Assembly: GCA_964525045.1 (NCBI GenBank)
Contig: CAZGFD010000027.1
Coordinates: forward strand, 1-52,300
DNA length: 52,300 nt
Source of the DNA: G020348185 sp964525045
Lineage (GTDB): Bacteria; Nitrospirota; Nitrospiria; Nitrospirales; UBA8639
Direction of reading: 5' to 3'
Made by a program: the position numbers and the translations under genes. Positions 1 to 8,348 of this stretch are shown here, one piece after another. Each line of letters begins with the position of its first letter. Position 1 is the stretch's first letter. The notes under the pieces were generated by a model. It searched no databases and had not been told where the DNA came from. It was given only the letters and a program-made list of their open reading frames with translations.

Positions 1-104
1 AGCTACAAGTCCCCGAGGATGAACAACCATTAGAGCTTAATGAAGAAGCCCTCGGTATTCTCCAGAAACTGGTCGGAGAGCAAGACGATAAGCGTAGAAC
101 TTAA
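1..104 (+). CDS. C-terminal end of an unidentified protein (partial)
   Basis: The third forward frame is open from the left edge to a TAA ending at 104 and encodes 33 residues ending in EQDDKRRT. The acidic, then basic, hydrophilic tail with a short amphipathic helix (ALGILQKLVG) looks like a real C-terminus. Both other forward frames stop within the first 35 bases. The start lies outside the window and the fragment is too short to assign a family. Confidence 0.5.
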   Translation, partial: LQVPEDEQPLELNEEALGILQKLVGEQDDKRRT

Positions 105-243
105 CAATGATCCCAATCCTTCCCCCAAATTCGTTTCACTTCTAAACACCCTCCATTCAGATTGAGAGAATCGGCTCCCCTGTGCTATAGAGTGTTACAA
201 GACTACTGACTTTTTCCCAGCCTTACTGGTCCCTTCACAAAGT

Positions 244-319
244 GGCGGTGTAGCTCAGGTGGTAGAGCAGCGGACTCATAAGCCGCGGGCCGGGGGTTCG
301 AAACCCTCCACCGCCACCA
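244..319 (+). tRNA. tRNA-Met (anticodon CAT), CCA encoded
   Basis: A full cloverleaf can be drawn. The 7-bp acceptor stem pairs 244-250 with 309-315, the D stem is GCTC/GAGC, the anticodon loop CTCATAA (275-281) gives anticodon CAT, and the T loop is TTCGAAA between 5-bp stems with one G-T pair. Discriminator A316 is followed by encoded CCA. The anticodon stem has one A-G mismatch next to the loop. CAT could be elongator Met, initiator Met or lysidine-modified Ile2. The initiator is disfavoured because the first acceptor pair is a normal G-C. Elongator Met is the best guess; separating it from Ile2 needs a scoring model. Confidence 0.9.
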
Positions 320-347
320 AATAAATCCACAAGATCCCGTAGATTTG

Positions 348-490
348 AATCCCCGGCCGGGGGTTCTGAAGGGGGTGTGCCCCTTCATGGGGTGACGAAG
401 CAGAGCGAAGGCACGAGGGGGCTGGCCCCCTTGTGGGAGGTGGTCCGGCCAGCGACGGACCGGCGGGTTCGAAATCCTCCACCGCCACCC
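348..490 (+). repeat. Degenerate copies of the tRNA-Met 3' end with hairpins
   Basis: Positions 459-489 repeat the T-arm and 3' acceptor half of the upstream tRNA with about two differences in 30 bases, ending CCACCGCCACC. A shorter copy of the variable-loop/T-stem segment (CGGCCGGGGGTTC) lies near 353-366. Between them are inverted repeats: GGGGG/CCCCC at 417-430 and GGTCCG/CGGACC at 442-461. No 5' half of a second tRNA is recognisable. The arrangement resembles what remains of a tRNA-targeted integration event (an att-like duplication) or a decayed tandem tRNA. No integrase gene is in the window. Confidence 0.6.
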
Positions 491-563
491 TTAAATCTAA
501 AAATTAGGGAAGCAGAGGGATAGAGCAAGCAGAATGTCAGTATCCGATGGAGTTGGGATTGAA

Positions 564-1034
564 CTATGGCTTAATGTAAAGATAACCCTCCTTCTGTAGA
601 TCCGCGATGCGTTTCACCGCCACCGGATGCTCGGTAGGAATAAAACCCGCCACTAGCTTTTCCAAGGGGGTCCCATACAATTTCATTGAAACCTGACACA
701 TTTCCGCCTGAGTGCCCTTATCGATGGCGGATTTCAGTTTTTTCTTTAAGGTCGGGTCAATGGTGTCAGCCTTGAACAGTTCCAACGCGGGTCCGTGAAC
801 GACAACCACCACGTCAATTTTGTCTGGCCCACCTTCGGCTTCAATGTGTTTATTAACCAGGGCCATCGCATAGGTGACCGTCTCAATGTCCTTACTGTCG
901 ACGTGATACAAGACTTTGATTTTATCCGAATCTGCCAGAGCCACATCAGACAGACCGAACTGCAGAAAGCCGGTCGGCAAAATTCCTACCATTAGAAGAA
1001 CCAGGAATAATTTGGAATATGTTTGGAATATCAT
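564..1034 (-). CDS. Exported DsrE-family protein
   Basis: This 156-residue protein has an N-terminal signal peptide (hydrophobic stretch about residues 9-32, ending near DVALADSD). It is followed by a single DsrE/DsrF-like alpha/beta domain beginning KIKVLYHVDS, with the family's alternating strands (IDVVVVVHGPALELF) and a C-terminal region around GFIPTEHPVAV. A Cys at about residue 113 (AEMCQVSM) sits where some DsrE-like proteins carry a conserved cysteine. Cytoplasmic DsrE proteins act in sulfur relay; the periplasmic versions have no established role. The ATG at 1034 follows a purine-rich stretch (AGGAGGG). It is monocistronic, facing the tRNA. Confidence 0.8.
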   Translation of the reverse strand: MIFQTYSKLFLVLLMVGILPTGFLQFGLSDVALADSDKIKVLYHVDSKDIETVTYAMALVNKHIEAEGGPDKIDVVVVVHGPALELFKADTIDPTLKKKLKSAIDKGTQAEMCQVSMKLYGTPLEKLVAGFIPTEHPVAVKRIADLQKEGYLYIKP

Positions 1035-1645
1035 GAGTCACCCTCCTTTAATACGCCTACGTGGTCAAAAGCGATTTAATAACATTACCTTCGATCCTAC
1101 TCTATTCGCCAAGAGGTGCGAAAGGAGGGAGAGGGGTTAAATTAAATGGGAGTTTGCCTCCCGGAATCTTCTTGACAATTTCAATACCTCGAAGACCATG
1201 CCCCTTGGTACCCAGGTCCCCCAAAAAATTAATAGAAATGAATCAGATGGAGCGAGACTGAGCTTGCCCCTTATTCTATACCGGTGGAACTGAGGACAAA
1301 CCGGGTATTGCCTGCTCTCCAAAAACTGAAACGACGAGTTTTTGATATTCTTCACTTCTGACTTCTTCCCAACAAAGAATCCAGACCCCTTTTACTTCCA
1401 GGTACTTGTGTCTTCAAACTCAAATTTCCCTCCCTTATTCAAATGGATACAGTCTGTATCCATTTGGAATCGTGGTCCTGTAATTTCCTTGGACACCCAA
1501 CTAAATCCACTTCACCTTGGAAAACGAAATGTGAGTTAATTTCATTACTTATAGAGATCTGAAATTCAGCCATCCTGTATGGCATCCCTGTTGCATTATT
1601 CAATGCTTAGAAATGTTATGAAAAACCATTTATGAAGGAGGAATT
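1035..1645. other. Intergenic region between divergent genes
   Basis: About 610 bases separate the DsrE-like gene from the lipoprotein gene. Small open frames here have no ribosome binding site or recognisable sequence and I do not call them. The only structure I see is the inverted repeat at 1440-1466, listed separately. Both flanking genes read outward, so both promoters should lie here. Confidence 0.6.
1440..1466. repeat. Perfect 11-bp inverted repeat with 5-base spacer
   Basis: CAAATGGATAC and GTATCCATTTG are exact reverse complements separated by AGTCT. It lies about 180 bases before the lipoprotein start. No T-run follows, so an operator for a dimeric regulator is as likely as a terminator. 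Confidence 0.5.
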
Positions 1646-2062
1646 ATGAGACACATTACTTTCCATCATACCCTACCATCTTTCAACTCCGCTGAAGTTG
1701 CATTCATTATGATCGTCACTTGGCTTTTGATCTCAGGCTGTGGAATGAATAACCCTTACTACTCCACGAGAGGAGATCCCCAAGCTCATCATACGGCGAA
1801 AGTGTCTCAGGAAGTAGTTGAGAAATGTAAGGCTGAAGCGGCTTTAAAGTGGCAAGCCAATCATCATGAAACAACGGATTCCCTTGAAAGTCTCGGCCGC
1901 GAAAGTGGAACCTTGTTTGACACCGCCGATGGCAATGACACAGATTCGAGTTCGCGAATTGGTGAAGCTGCGGGGAAAGTCGTAGGAGTGTTAGTGAACA
2001 TGTTTGGCAAGGATAGTTTCAAGGAGCAAGCAATGCGCGAATGTTTGGAAGCTCACGCCTAA
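1646..2062 (+). CDS. Small lipoprotein of unknown function
   Basis: This 138-residue protein begins at an ATG preceded by a strong Shine-Dalgarno (AAGGAGG at 1635-1641). The N-terminus is a slightly long lipoprotein signal ending in the lipobox LISGC (Cys about residue 32). The mature part is hydrophilic with one predicted helix around EKCKAEAALKW. A glycine-containing stretch (SSRIGEAAGKVVGVLVNMFG, about 107-126) could associate with a membrane, and a Cys near the end (MRECLEAHA) could pair with the one in EKCKAE. I do not recognise the family. It appears monocistronic, followed by a good terminator hairpin. Confidence 0.75.
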   Translation: MRHITFHHTLPSFNSAEVAFIMIVTWLLISGCGMNNPYYSTRGDPQAHHTAKVSQEVVEKCKAEAALKWQANHHETTDSLESLGRESGTLFDTADGNDTDSSSRIGEAAGKVVGVLVNMFGKDSFKEQAMRECLEAHA

Positions 2063-2136
2063 GGAAAGTGCAAGAGAGGGTCAAGCTCCATTTAATGAGC
2101 CACAGGAGCCCCTAACCTGCTCTTCTCTAAACACCA

Positions 2137-2175
2137 ACAAGAAGGTCCCTAAATGACATATGCGGACCTTCTTGT
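2137..2175 (+). terminator. Terminator hairpin after the small lipoprotein gene
   Basis: A perfect 12-bp stem (ACAAGAAGGTCC with GGACCTTCTTGT) encloses a 15-base loop and is followed by CTGTAATTTT. The long exact stem 75 bases after the stop fits a Rho-independent terminator, though the T-run is interrupted. Confidence 0.6.
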
Positions 2176-2409
2176 CTGTAATTTTATGTATAACCCCGTC
2201 CACCGTCCCTCCCTATGTTCTTCGTTGAATCAAAATTTGTACGCACAGTTCTTTTCTTTTGTGAATGCCTTAGAGTCAGTGGGGCAAATCCCCTTTCACG
2301 TTCCAATTTGCTTACCATCGTTCAACGACAATCGACTCACAAAATTCTCACTGAACTCAAATCGTGAATCCCGGACCGTGGCTTGCGAAAGGGGTGTGCC
2401 ATCACAATC

Positions 2410-3009
2410 CTAGAGTGTCACTTCTTTTCCCTTGGGAACCCACTCCCTGGCTAAAGTCCTGGCTTCCTCAATTTGACTGGAGGTCATTTCTTTTCGGAGC
2501 ATGGTCAATGCTTGTATCGCTGGATCGACTCCCCGGTCAGCGGCCAGAGACGCCCATTTATAGGCCTGAATCAAATCTTTCGGCACTCCTTCTCCCATGT
2601 AATACATGAGGCCCAAATGGTTTTGTGCCCCTCCATTTCCCTGTTCTGCGGCCCGATGAAACCATTGAAAAGCTATCTGATAATTTTGTTTGACTCCTAA
2701 TCCTTGGCGATACAGCATTCCCAGATTATTTTGAGCCCGGGCGAAGCCCTGATCCGCCGCTCGTCGATACCATGAGCGAGCCTGTTCAAAGTCCTGGGGG
2801 ACGCCCTGCCCATATCGGTACATATAGCCCAACATATTTTGGGCCTCGGGATTCCCTTGCTTTGCCAGTGGCTGCCAAAATTTTAAGGCGGTTTCATAAT
2901 CTTGTCGTAAATACGCATCTTCCCCGGCTTGAAAATTTCCGAAGGCAGGAATGGTCAACAACAAAAGATTAACGATAAGCGTGATGTTGAAACCTATGGT
3001 TTTTTTCAT
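2410..3009 (-). CDS. Exported Sel1-repeat (TPR-like) protein
   Basis: This 199-residue protein has a signal peptide (residues 1-24, cleavage likely after PAFG) and at least three Sel1-like repeats. The diagnostic segments are AQNMLGYMYRYGQGV, AQNNLGMLYRQGLGV and AQNHLGLMYYMGEGV, each followed by an AxxWYRRAADQG-type helix. Sel1 repeats form a protein-binding solenoid; exported versions often act as envelope adaptors. The C-terminus (residues about 165-199) departs from the repeat and ends in a charged tail. The ATG is preceded by GAGGAAA. It faces away from the autotransporter gene. The binding partner cannot be inferred. Confidence 0.85.
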   Translation of the reverse strand: MKKTIGFNITLIVNLLLLTIPAFGNFQAGEDAYLRQDYETALKFWQPLAKQGNPEAQNMLGYMYRYGQGVPQDFEQARSWYRRAADQGFARAQNNLGMLYRQGLGVKQNYQIAFQWFHRAAEQGNGGAQNHLGLMYYMGEGVPKDLIQAYKWASLAADRGVDPAIQALTMLRKEMTSSQIEEARTLAREWVPKGKEVTL

Positions 3010-3461
3010 ACCACAGTTTCCTCCTGGGCCCCTTCACCCCGGTTACGTGATCTCCCGATCTGCCTTGCCCAATCCCTTAGAGACCCTTTAAAATTCGCGC
3101 ATGAAAGCAAAGAAATCCCTGCTATACGCAAGAAAATTCGCATATTACCCCAGGGCATAAAAAGTTTTGACGTCCCCCTCACCTGAGCCCGGGTTGATTT
3201 GCCATCCCCCTCCCAAGGCTTGATGCCTAATCAAGTGAAATGATAGGCTCCTATTGCCCTTCTTGACATCCCTTCTTATAGTACCTCAATTATGCTTTTT
3301 TCGAGAAGTTTCTTGTTATCATATCACTATTAGAAAATCCCTATTTCAGGGTCTTATAAAAGTTTGTACGTTCGGCAACCGGAAAGTGCTACTTCCTCCG
3401 AGAATCAATTTGCAGGATAAAGAATTCAATCTGGCACCGGCATCATGGAGGATTCTCAATT
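3010..3461. other. Intergenic region with divergent promoters
   Basis: About 450 bases lie between the Sel1-repeat gene (minus) and the autotransporter gene (plus). A TTGACA hexamer at 3263-3268 is a candidate -35 element for the autotransporter, but no convincing -10 lies 16-18 bases further on. No coding potential or RNA structure stands out. Confidence 0.4.
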
Positions 3462-5948
3462 TTGAAACTACTTAAAATAATAGGTCGGATTGGCAGTCTA
3501 GGCGCGGTATCATTGACATTCTTGACCATGATGCTCGCCTGTGCTGGGGGAGGCAATGGCACTACAGGTGACACCGGGAATACAGGCTTTCGTTCTTCTA
3601 CCCCCTCAGACTCCGAAGCCTTTCAAGCGGGTAATACCGGGAACTTCGACAGGGATGTTGCTGAATCTTTTTTATCCGACAGTGAATTTCAAGCCATGAA
3701 CAGTGCGAACCGGGACTCGACGGTTTCCCCCAATGAACGCATCAAAGCGCATGTGGCCTATGCCTACGGACTTAGTGGGCAAGGGACCCGAATCGCCATC
3801 ATGGATGAAGGCGCCCCTTTGACCAGCCATGAGGAATTTGTTGTCAAACCGATCAAGACCTTTGGTTCGGGGCAACTCGTGGAGCATACCAATGCTGTGG
3901 CTGGATTGGCACTCGCTCCCCGAAATAATACTGGAATCATGGGGATTGCCCATGGTGCCGCTCTCCTATCAACCACCTTCGAGGATCTTCCAAGTCCACA
4001 ATTTGCAAATAAAATCGATTGGATTACAAACAATCAGGGCGATGTATGGAGTAATTCCTGGGGGGTGGAGGCCACATCCGGAAACAGCCAGATTAGTGGG
4101 GTGGTGTCATTTCGAAATACCCGGGGTCTCTCCTCCGGTCAGGCCTTGGCCGAGTCACTCGGGGCCCCAGGAACCCAGGCCCAATGGGATGCTATGGCCG
4201 TAGCCATGAACAGATTTCAAGCGTTCGGAGGGGTGGTGGTCTGGGCAAATGATAATAATGAAACTTTCTCCGATGCCGGCATCATGCCAGGATTGCCCGA
4301 GTTGTACCCCGAATTGAAGGAGGCTTGGATTGTGGTAGCGAATGTCACCACTACATCCAAACTGCTACATGCCGGCCAACGGTCCTCCGGCCTTACTAAG
4401 GCAGGCCGGTTTGCTTTATTATCCGCTCCCTGCGGCAGAACCGCACCTTATTGCGTATCGATGGACGGGTTTCAGGTTCAGTCGACATCCAGCCCAGGCG
4501 TTCGCTCCTATGAAACCTTCAGCGGAACCTCCATGGCCACACCGATGGTAGCGGGCGCAATCGCCTTGTTAAGAGAAGCCTTCCCCAATCACACCGCTGA
4601 GCAATTGACCATCCGGGCCTTGGCGTCTGCGGATAATTCCTGGTTTACTCCCGACGGCATCAAGAATTGGGGAAATGGAGTCCAACATGCGTACAGCAAT
4701 GATTTCGGTCATGGGTTCATTGACCTTGAACGGGCATTAAGACCCCTGGGAACCGTGACCGCCACCAGTAGGTCCAGCGAATCCTTTGTCCTCAGCGATG
4801 GGGCTTCCGAAATTCAGATGAGTCCCGCTTTTGGGGAAAGTTTCCAAAACTCCCTGTCCGAAAAGCAGTTCATCATGCAGGACGGTTTGGATGGCCGTTT
4901 TATGATCAATCTGGGCAATTTCGTCCGGATGGTGAACCCGGAAGACGTTCAAGAAACACAAACGGGGTGGCAACGTCAAAGGAACCGTCAACTGGTCCAA
5001 GTGCCGTTGGTGTCTGGACTCGTGATGCAATTTGATCAACAATTCCAACCCAATTCCCTCATCAATCAATGGGAAGGTTCTTCCATTGAACTGCAGAAAG
5101 GCTTGAGTAACGGCAGCACTCTTCGGGCCAGCTATGGTGGGTCAATTAATACTGCGCTGGGGTTCCAGACCAATTCGGGCATCAACACCGTTCTCGACCA
5201 GACCGAACCCTTTGAAATCCCATTTGCGGGGTTTGGTTTCTCTTCCGTATGGGGAGCCTGGCAAACCGGAAATCCGGGAAACTCCTGGACCATCGGCTGG
5301 TTCGGCAATGAAGGGAATGAAGATGACGATTATGCCAGTACCGGGGCTTTAGCGGATAAAACTTGGGCCTTTGGGAAAATTGCTGCCTTGCAGTTTACCG
5401 GCGGGACGGTCACAGAAAAGGGAGGGCTGTTGGGTTCACGCACTTCAGGCGCCTTTGCCAATGACCTTTCCACAACGGCCTTTGCCCGTGCGGCCGTGAA
5501 CATTCACCTCGTTAAAAACTGGAAGATAATGGGCAACTACATGATCGGCCATAGTTGGGCGGAGGCCGATAAGGATACCCTCTTTACTGATTTTTCCAAT
5601 CTCGCCACCGACAGTTTCGCCGTCAGCTTGACCGGGCAGGACGTCCTGACGGGCAGGGATCAAATACAGTTCACCTTGTTTCAGCCGCTCAGAGCCTTTA
5701 CCGGATCCACCACCGTCACCCTTCCCACCGGCCAGGATGCTTCGAACAACTACGCGTTGCTTTATTCCTCCGAATCAATCGACCTGACCCCCAAAGGTCG
5801 CGAGTTGCGTCTCATCGGCTCCTATAGCCAGGAGCCTTGGGAAGGAGCCCTCATCGATTTAACCGCGACCCTCACTCATCAACGACTCCATAACCCCGAT
5901 GCCGGCATATCAGCGGGTGTGTTTAGCGGACTAAAATTCGCTTTTTAG
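3462..5948 (+). CDS. Lipoprotein autotransporter subtilisin-like serine protease
   Basis: This 828-residue protein starts at TTG with ATGGAGGA upstream. It has a lipoprotein signal with lipobox MLAC (Cys27), then a low-complexity Gly/Thr/Ser linker. A subtilase (S8) domain covers about residues 95-410: Asp115 in IMDEGAP, His142 in HTNAVAG, oxyanion-hole Asn263 in WANDNN and Ser357 in SGTSMATP. The remaining ~280 residues alternate polar and hydrophobic residues and end in GLKFAF, as a type Va autotransporter beta-barrel does. Lipid-anchored S8 autotransporters such as NalP and SphB1 release other surface proteins by proteolysis; a similar surface-sheddase role is inferred. It appears monocistronic. 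Confidence 0.9.
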   Translation: MKLLKIIGRIGSLGAVSLTFLTMMLACAGGGNGTTGDTGNTGFRSSTPSDSEAFQAGNTGNFDRDVAESFLSDSEFQAMNSANRDSTVSPNERIKAHVAYAYGLSGQGTRIAIMDEGAPLTSHEEFVVKPIKTFGSGQLVEHTNAVAGLALAPRNNTGIMGIAHGAALLSTTFEDLPSPQFANKIDWITNNQGDVWSNSWGVEATSGNSQISGVVSFRNTRGLSSGQALAESLGAPGTQAQWDAMAVAMNRFQAFGGVVVWANDNNETFSDAGIMPGLPELYPELKEAWIVVANVTTTSKLLHAGQRSSGLTKAGRFALLSAPCGRTAPYCVSMDGFQVQSTSSPGVRSYETFSGTSMATPMVAGAIALLREAFPNHTAEQLTIRALASADNSWFTPDGIKNWGNGVQHAYSNDFGHGFIDLERALRPLGTVTATSRSSESFVLSDGASEIQMSPAFGESFQNSLSEKQFIMQDGLDGRFMINLGNFVRMVNPEDVQETQTGWQRQRNRQLVQVPLVSGLVMQFDQQFQPNSLINQWEGSSIELQKGLSNGSTLRASYGGSINTALGFQTNSGINTVLDQTEPFEIPFAGFGFSSVWGAWQTGNPGNSWTIGWFGNEGNEDDDYASTGALADKTWAFGKIAALQFTGGTVTEKGGLLGSRTSGAFANDLSTTAFARAAVNIHLVKNWKIMGNYMIGHSWAEADKDTLFTDFSNLATDSFAVSLTGQDVLTGRDQIQFTLFQPLRAFTGSTTVTLPTGQDASNNYALLYSSESIDLTPKGRELRLIGSYSQEPWEGALIDLTATLTHQRLHNPDAGISAGVFSGLKFAF

Positions 5949-6235
5949 GGCAGACCTGCCTGTCTACCGGAAATGACCTCCCTATCGTAAATAGGTTCGG
6001 AATCAACAGGCTTCCTTGTCAAATCCCCTCATTAAACCCACCGCATTGCCCCTGGAAAAGTAATCGTCTCCCACAAGGACGGCATCGGGTCTGCCATAAA
6101 AGACCCAATGGGCCAAACTTCATGCTCTATACTTGACGAAATTCGCGGATAGGGTCGCTATCGCTTCAACAAAGAGGTGGGACCTTGAGACGCTTAACGA
6201 GTTCAATCCACCTTTTTTCAAGGATTTCGAAGGGA

Positions 6236-8011
6236 TCAAGACGGGGGAGTATGAATGGCGAGAGAAGGCCTCTTAATGGTTTTGGGTTTGCTTATGCCAT
6301 TAATCGGAATGTATTCCGCATAGGTATTCGTAAGGTCAAGCTCTTGATCAGAGTTTTCCGTGCTTGGAGTGAGAGCCAAATCCGTATACTCCAGTTTCTT
6401 GGAATCATTTTCGACACGGCGGCGGATTTGATTGAGCTTCCACCCCAGGAGACCCCATTGAATGGGTTTGGTGAAAAACTCCCATAATCGCCGGGAGTAG
6501 AATATGAAAGGGCTTTCTTTCGGCATACCGGGTCGGCGCATGCTTCGAACCTTTCTACGAAAAGCCCCGCCTTCCAGGGGATGGATGCCTTCAAATGAAA
6601 TGGACCCGTAAAAGCATAATAAAAAAAACATGACTTTCACGACGCTTTGTCCTTTGGCGGCCGCACGGCGCATGAGAGTCTCAAAATGATCGAACGTGTA
6701 GTATTGTTTCCAGGCCATCCGGTACGTCTGTTGCCATTCGGCCCGGGACATCTTTGGGTGCCCGGTCGTGACATGTTCAAGATCATAATTATTCATATCC
6801 CGGTCCATCGCCACACCACGTAAGTAAAGATTTTTATGATCTTCTGAGCCTGGCAGAGGGGTCCAACAAAAAAATTCCAGCATGTCGACGGGCAATTCGC
6901 GTTTAATAATGTCAATATCCTGGGCAATGCGCTCTGGAGTGTCATTGGGGAATCCAATAATATATCCGGCCACGGTAGTGCAGCCATGATTTTTCCAGGC
7001 CTGAAGCATGGATCGATATTCCCAAATTTTGTTTTGTCGTTTTTTTGCCCCGGCAAGGGAGTCAGGATTTAGCGTTTCGAGGCCAATAAAAATATTGTAG
7101 CAACCCGCCCGAACGGCTTTTTCGATAAAGCGAGGAATTTTGTGACACAGCGTGTCTACCTGAATAGCCAGAGAAAGCGGAAGACCTTCCCCCTCACGAA
7201 GTTGAATAAGCCGGTCCAGTATGTCTTCCCATCCTTTATTCCGTGCAAAATCGTCGTCAGTAATAAAAAACCGCCAGATGCCTTGCTTCAGATTCTCTCG
7301 AACCAATAATTCAATGTCATCCGCCGAGCGCCATCGGGATTTTCGTCCCTGTACATTGATAATAGTACAAAAGCTGCACTGAAAAGGACACCCGCGTCCC
7401 GCATCAAAACTTGCGAGTCTCCGAAAAGTCTTTTTGACAATCTGGACCGGCAAAAAAGGTACAGGGGTGTTATGTAGGGGTGGAGTGTCTGTCAGGTAAT
7501 TGTATACCGGCTTTAACGTTTCCCGGTGTGCATCCCTCAGGACCTCTTCGAGGTGGCCTTCGGCCTCACCCGCAAAGAGCTTGAGCCCCTTATCCAGAGC
7601 AGCCTGAATATCAGCCGGGACTTCGGGCAACATCGAAAAACATCCGCTGACATGAAACCCGCCAATCACCACGGGTATATCCGCAGAGAGAAACAGCGAT
7701 CCCAGATCGACCGCCCGGGGGAATTGATTGGTTTGAACGCCAACCAAGGCCACCACTCCCCTCCCCCCCTTCTTGATATTCCGAATAATTTTCTTAACGG
7801 GAATGCGGGTATTCGTTTCATCATACACATCGACCTGAATGTGTACATGTTCACCAAGGACTCTCCGTCGCGCACAATCCATCGCAATGCCATATAAGGC
7901 CGCCAGACTGTTGGAAGGAATCGCCGAACGCTCCCACTGAATCACATACCCTTCATCATCATAATGCGAGGGCTTGATGAGCACGACGTGAAAAGGCTTT
8001 ACCGGTCCCAT
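6236..8011 (-). CDS. Radical SAM protein with N-terminal B12-binding-like domain
   Basis: The protein is about 591 residues from the ATG at 8011; an upstream in-frame TTG at 8050 would add 13 residues, and neither start has a clear Shine-Dalgarno. The N-terminal ~150 residues resemble the cobalamin-binding domain of B12/radical SAM enzymes (VVLIKPSHY, then VALVGVQTNQFPRA and VVIGGFHVSG) but lack an obvious DxHxxG motif. The radical SAM core follows, with the cluster motif CPFQCSFC (Cys about 208, 212, 215) and a GxETLNPDSL strand. A ~150-residue C-terminal extension is unassigned. Family members perform methylations or ring rearrangements. It diverges from the aryl-polyene operon across 340 bases, so a link is possible but unproven. 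Confidence 0.8.
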   Translation of the reverse strand: MGPVKPFHVVLIKPSHYDDEGYVIQWERSAIPSNSLAALYGIAMDCARRRVLGEHVHIQVDVYDETNTRIPVKKIIRNIKKGGRGVVALVGVQTNQFPRAVDLGSLFLSADIPVVIGGFHVSGCFSMLPEVPADIQAALDKGLKLFAGEAEGHLEEVLRDAHRETLKPVYNYLTDTPPLHNTPVPFLPVQIVKKTFRRLASFDAGRGCPFQCSFCTIINVQGRKSRWRSADDIELLVRENLKQGIWRFFITDDDFARNKGWEDILDRLIQLREGEGLPLSLAIQVDTLCHKIPRFIEKAVRAGCYNIFIGLETLNPDSLAGAKKRQNKIWEYRSMLQAWKNHGCTTVAGYIIGFPNDTPERIAQDIDIIKRELPVDMLEFFCWTPLPGSEDHKNLYLRGVAMDRDMNNYDLEHVTTGHPKMSRAEWQQTYRMAWKQYYTFDHFETLMRRAAAKGQSVVKVMFFLLCFYGSISFEGIHPLEGGAFRRKVRSMRRPGMPKESPFIFYSRRLWEFFTKPIQWGLLGWKLNQIRRRVENDSKKLEYTDLALTPSTENSDQELDLTNTYAEYIPINGISKPKTIKRPSLAIHTPPS

Positions 8012-8050
8012 ACAATGATGACTTTCCCTTACATGCGGAAATATTGACAA

Positions 8051-8348
8051 GAAGAAGAAAGATTCTCAGACTTCACAGCCCTATCGTAGGGAAAGAAAGG
8101 AATCGCGTCAATTTTCCGGTTTCCCGTAACAGTGGCAGAAGCTTCCTGGGTGAAGACAATTCTATCCCTCCAGTAACGAGTGCTTACAGAATACCGATTG
8201 AAAGATTAGGCCAAATTGATTCAATATCCTTGAGTGTACCCTTCGCTCCGTTTCAATAAAATTCTGAATCTGGCTTCATGGAGAAAATTGGACTAACTCC
8301 TTTTCCGCTACTTCAATAATTTCATAGAATCCTGTACCATACGGAGGA
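8051..8348. promoter_or_regulatory. Divergent control region of the aryl-polyene operon
   Basis: These ~300 bases separate the radical SAM gene from the first gene of the polyene operon and must hold the operon promoter. TTGGAC at 8288-8293 is a weak -35 candidate. I see no convincing -10 hexamer or operator palindrome. Confidence 0.35.

Noticed and set aside
203..488. Open frames across the tRNA and its repeat
   Set aside because: They run antisense to the tRNA or through its duplicated 3' end; the apparent protein is a by-product of tRNA sequence.
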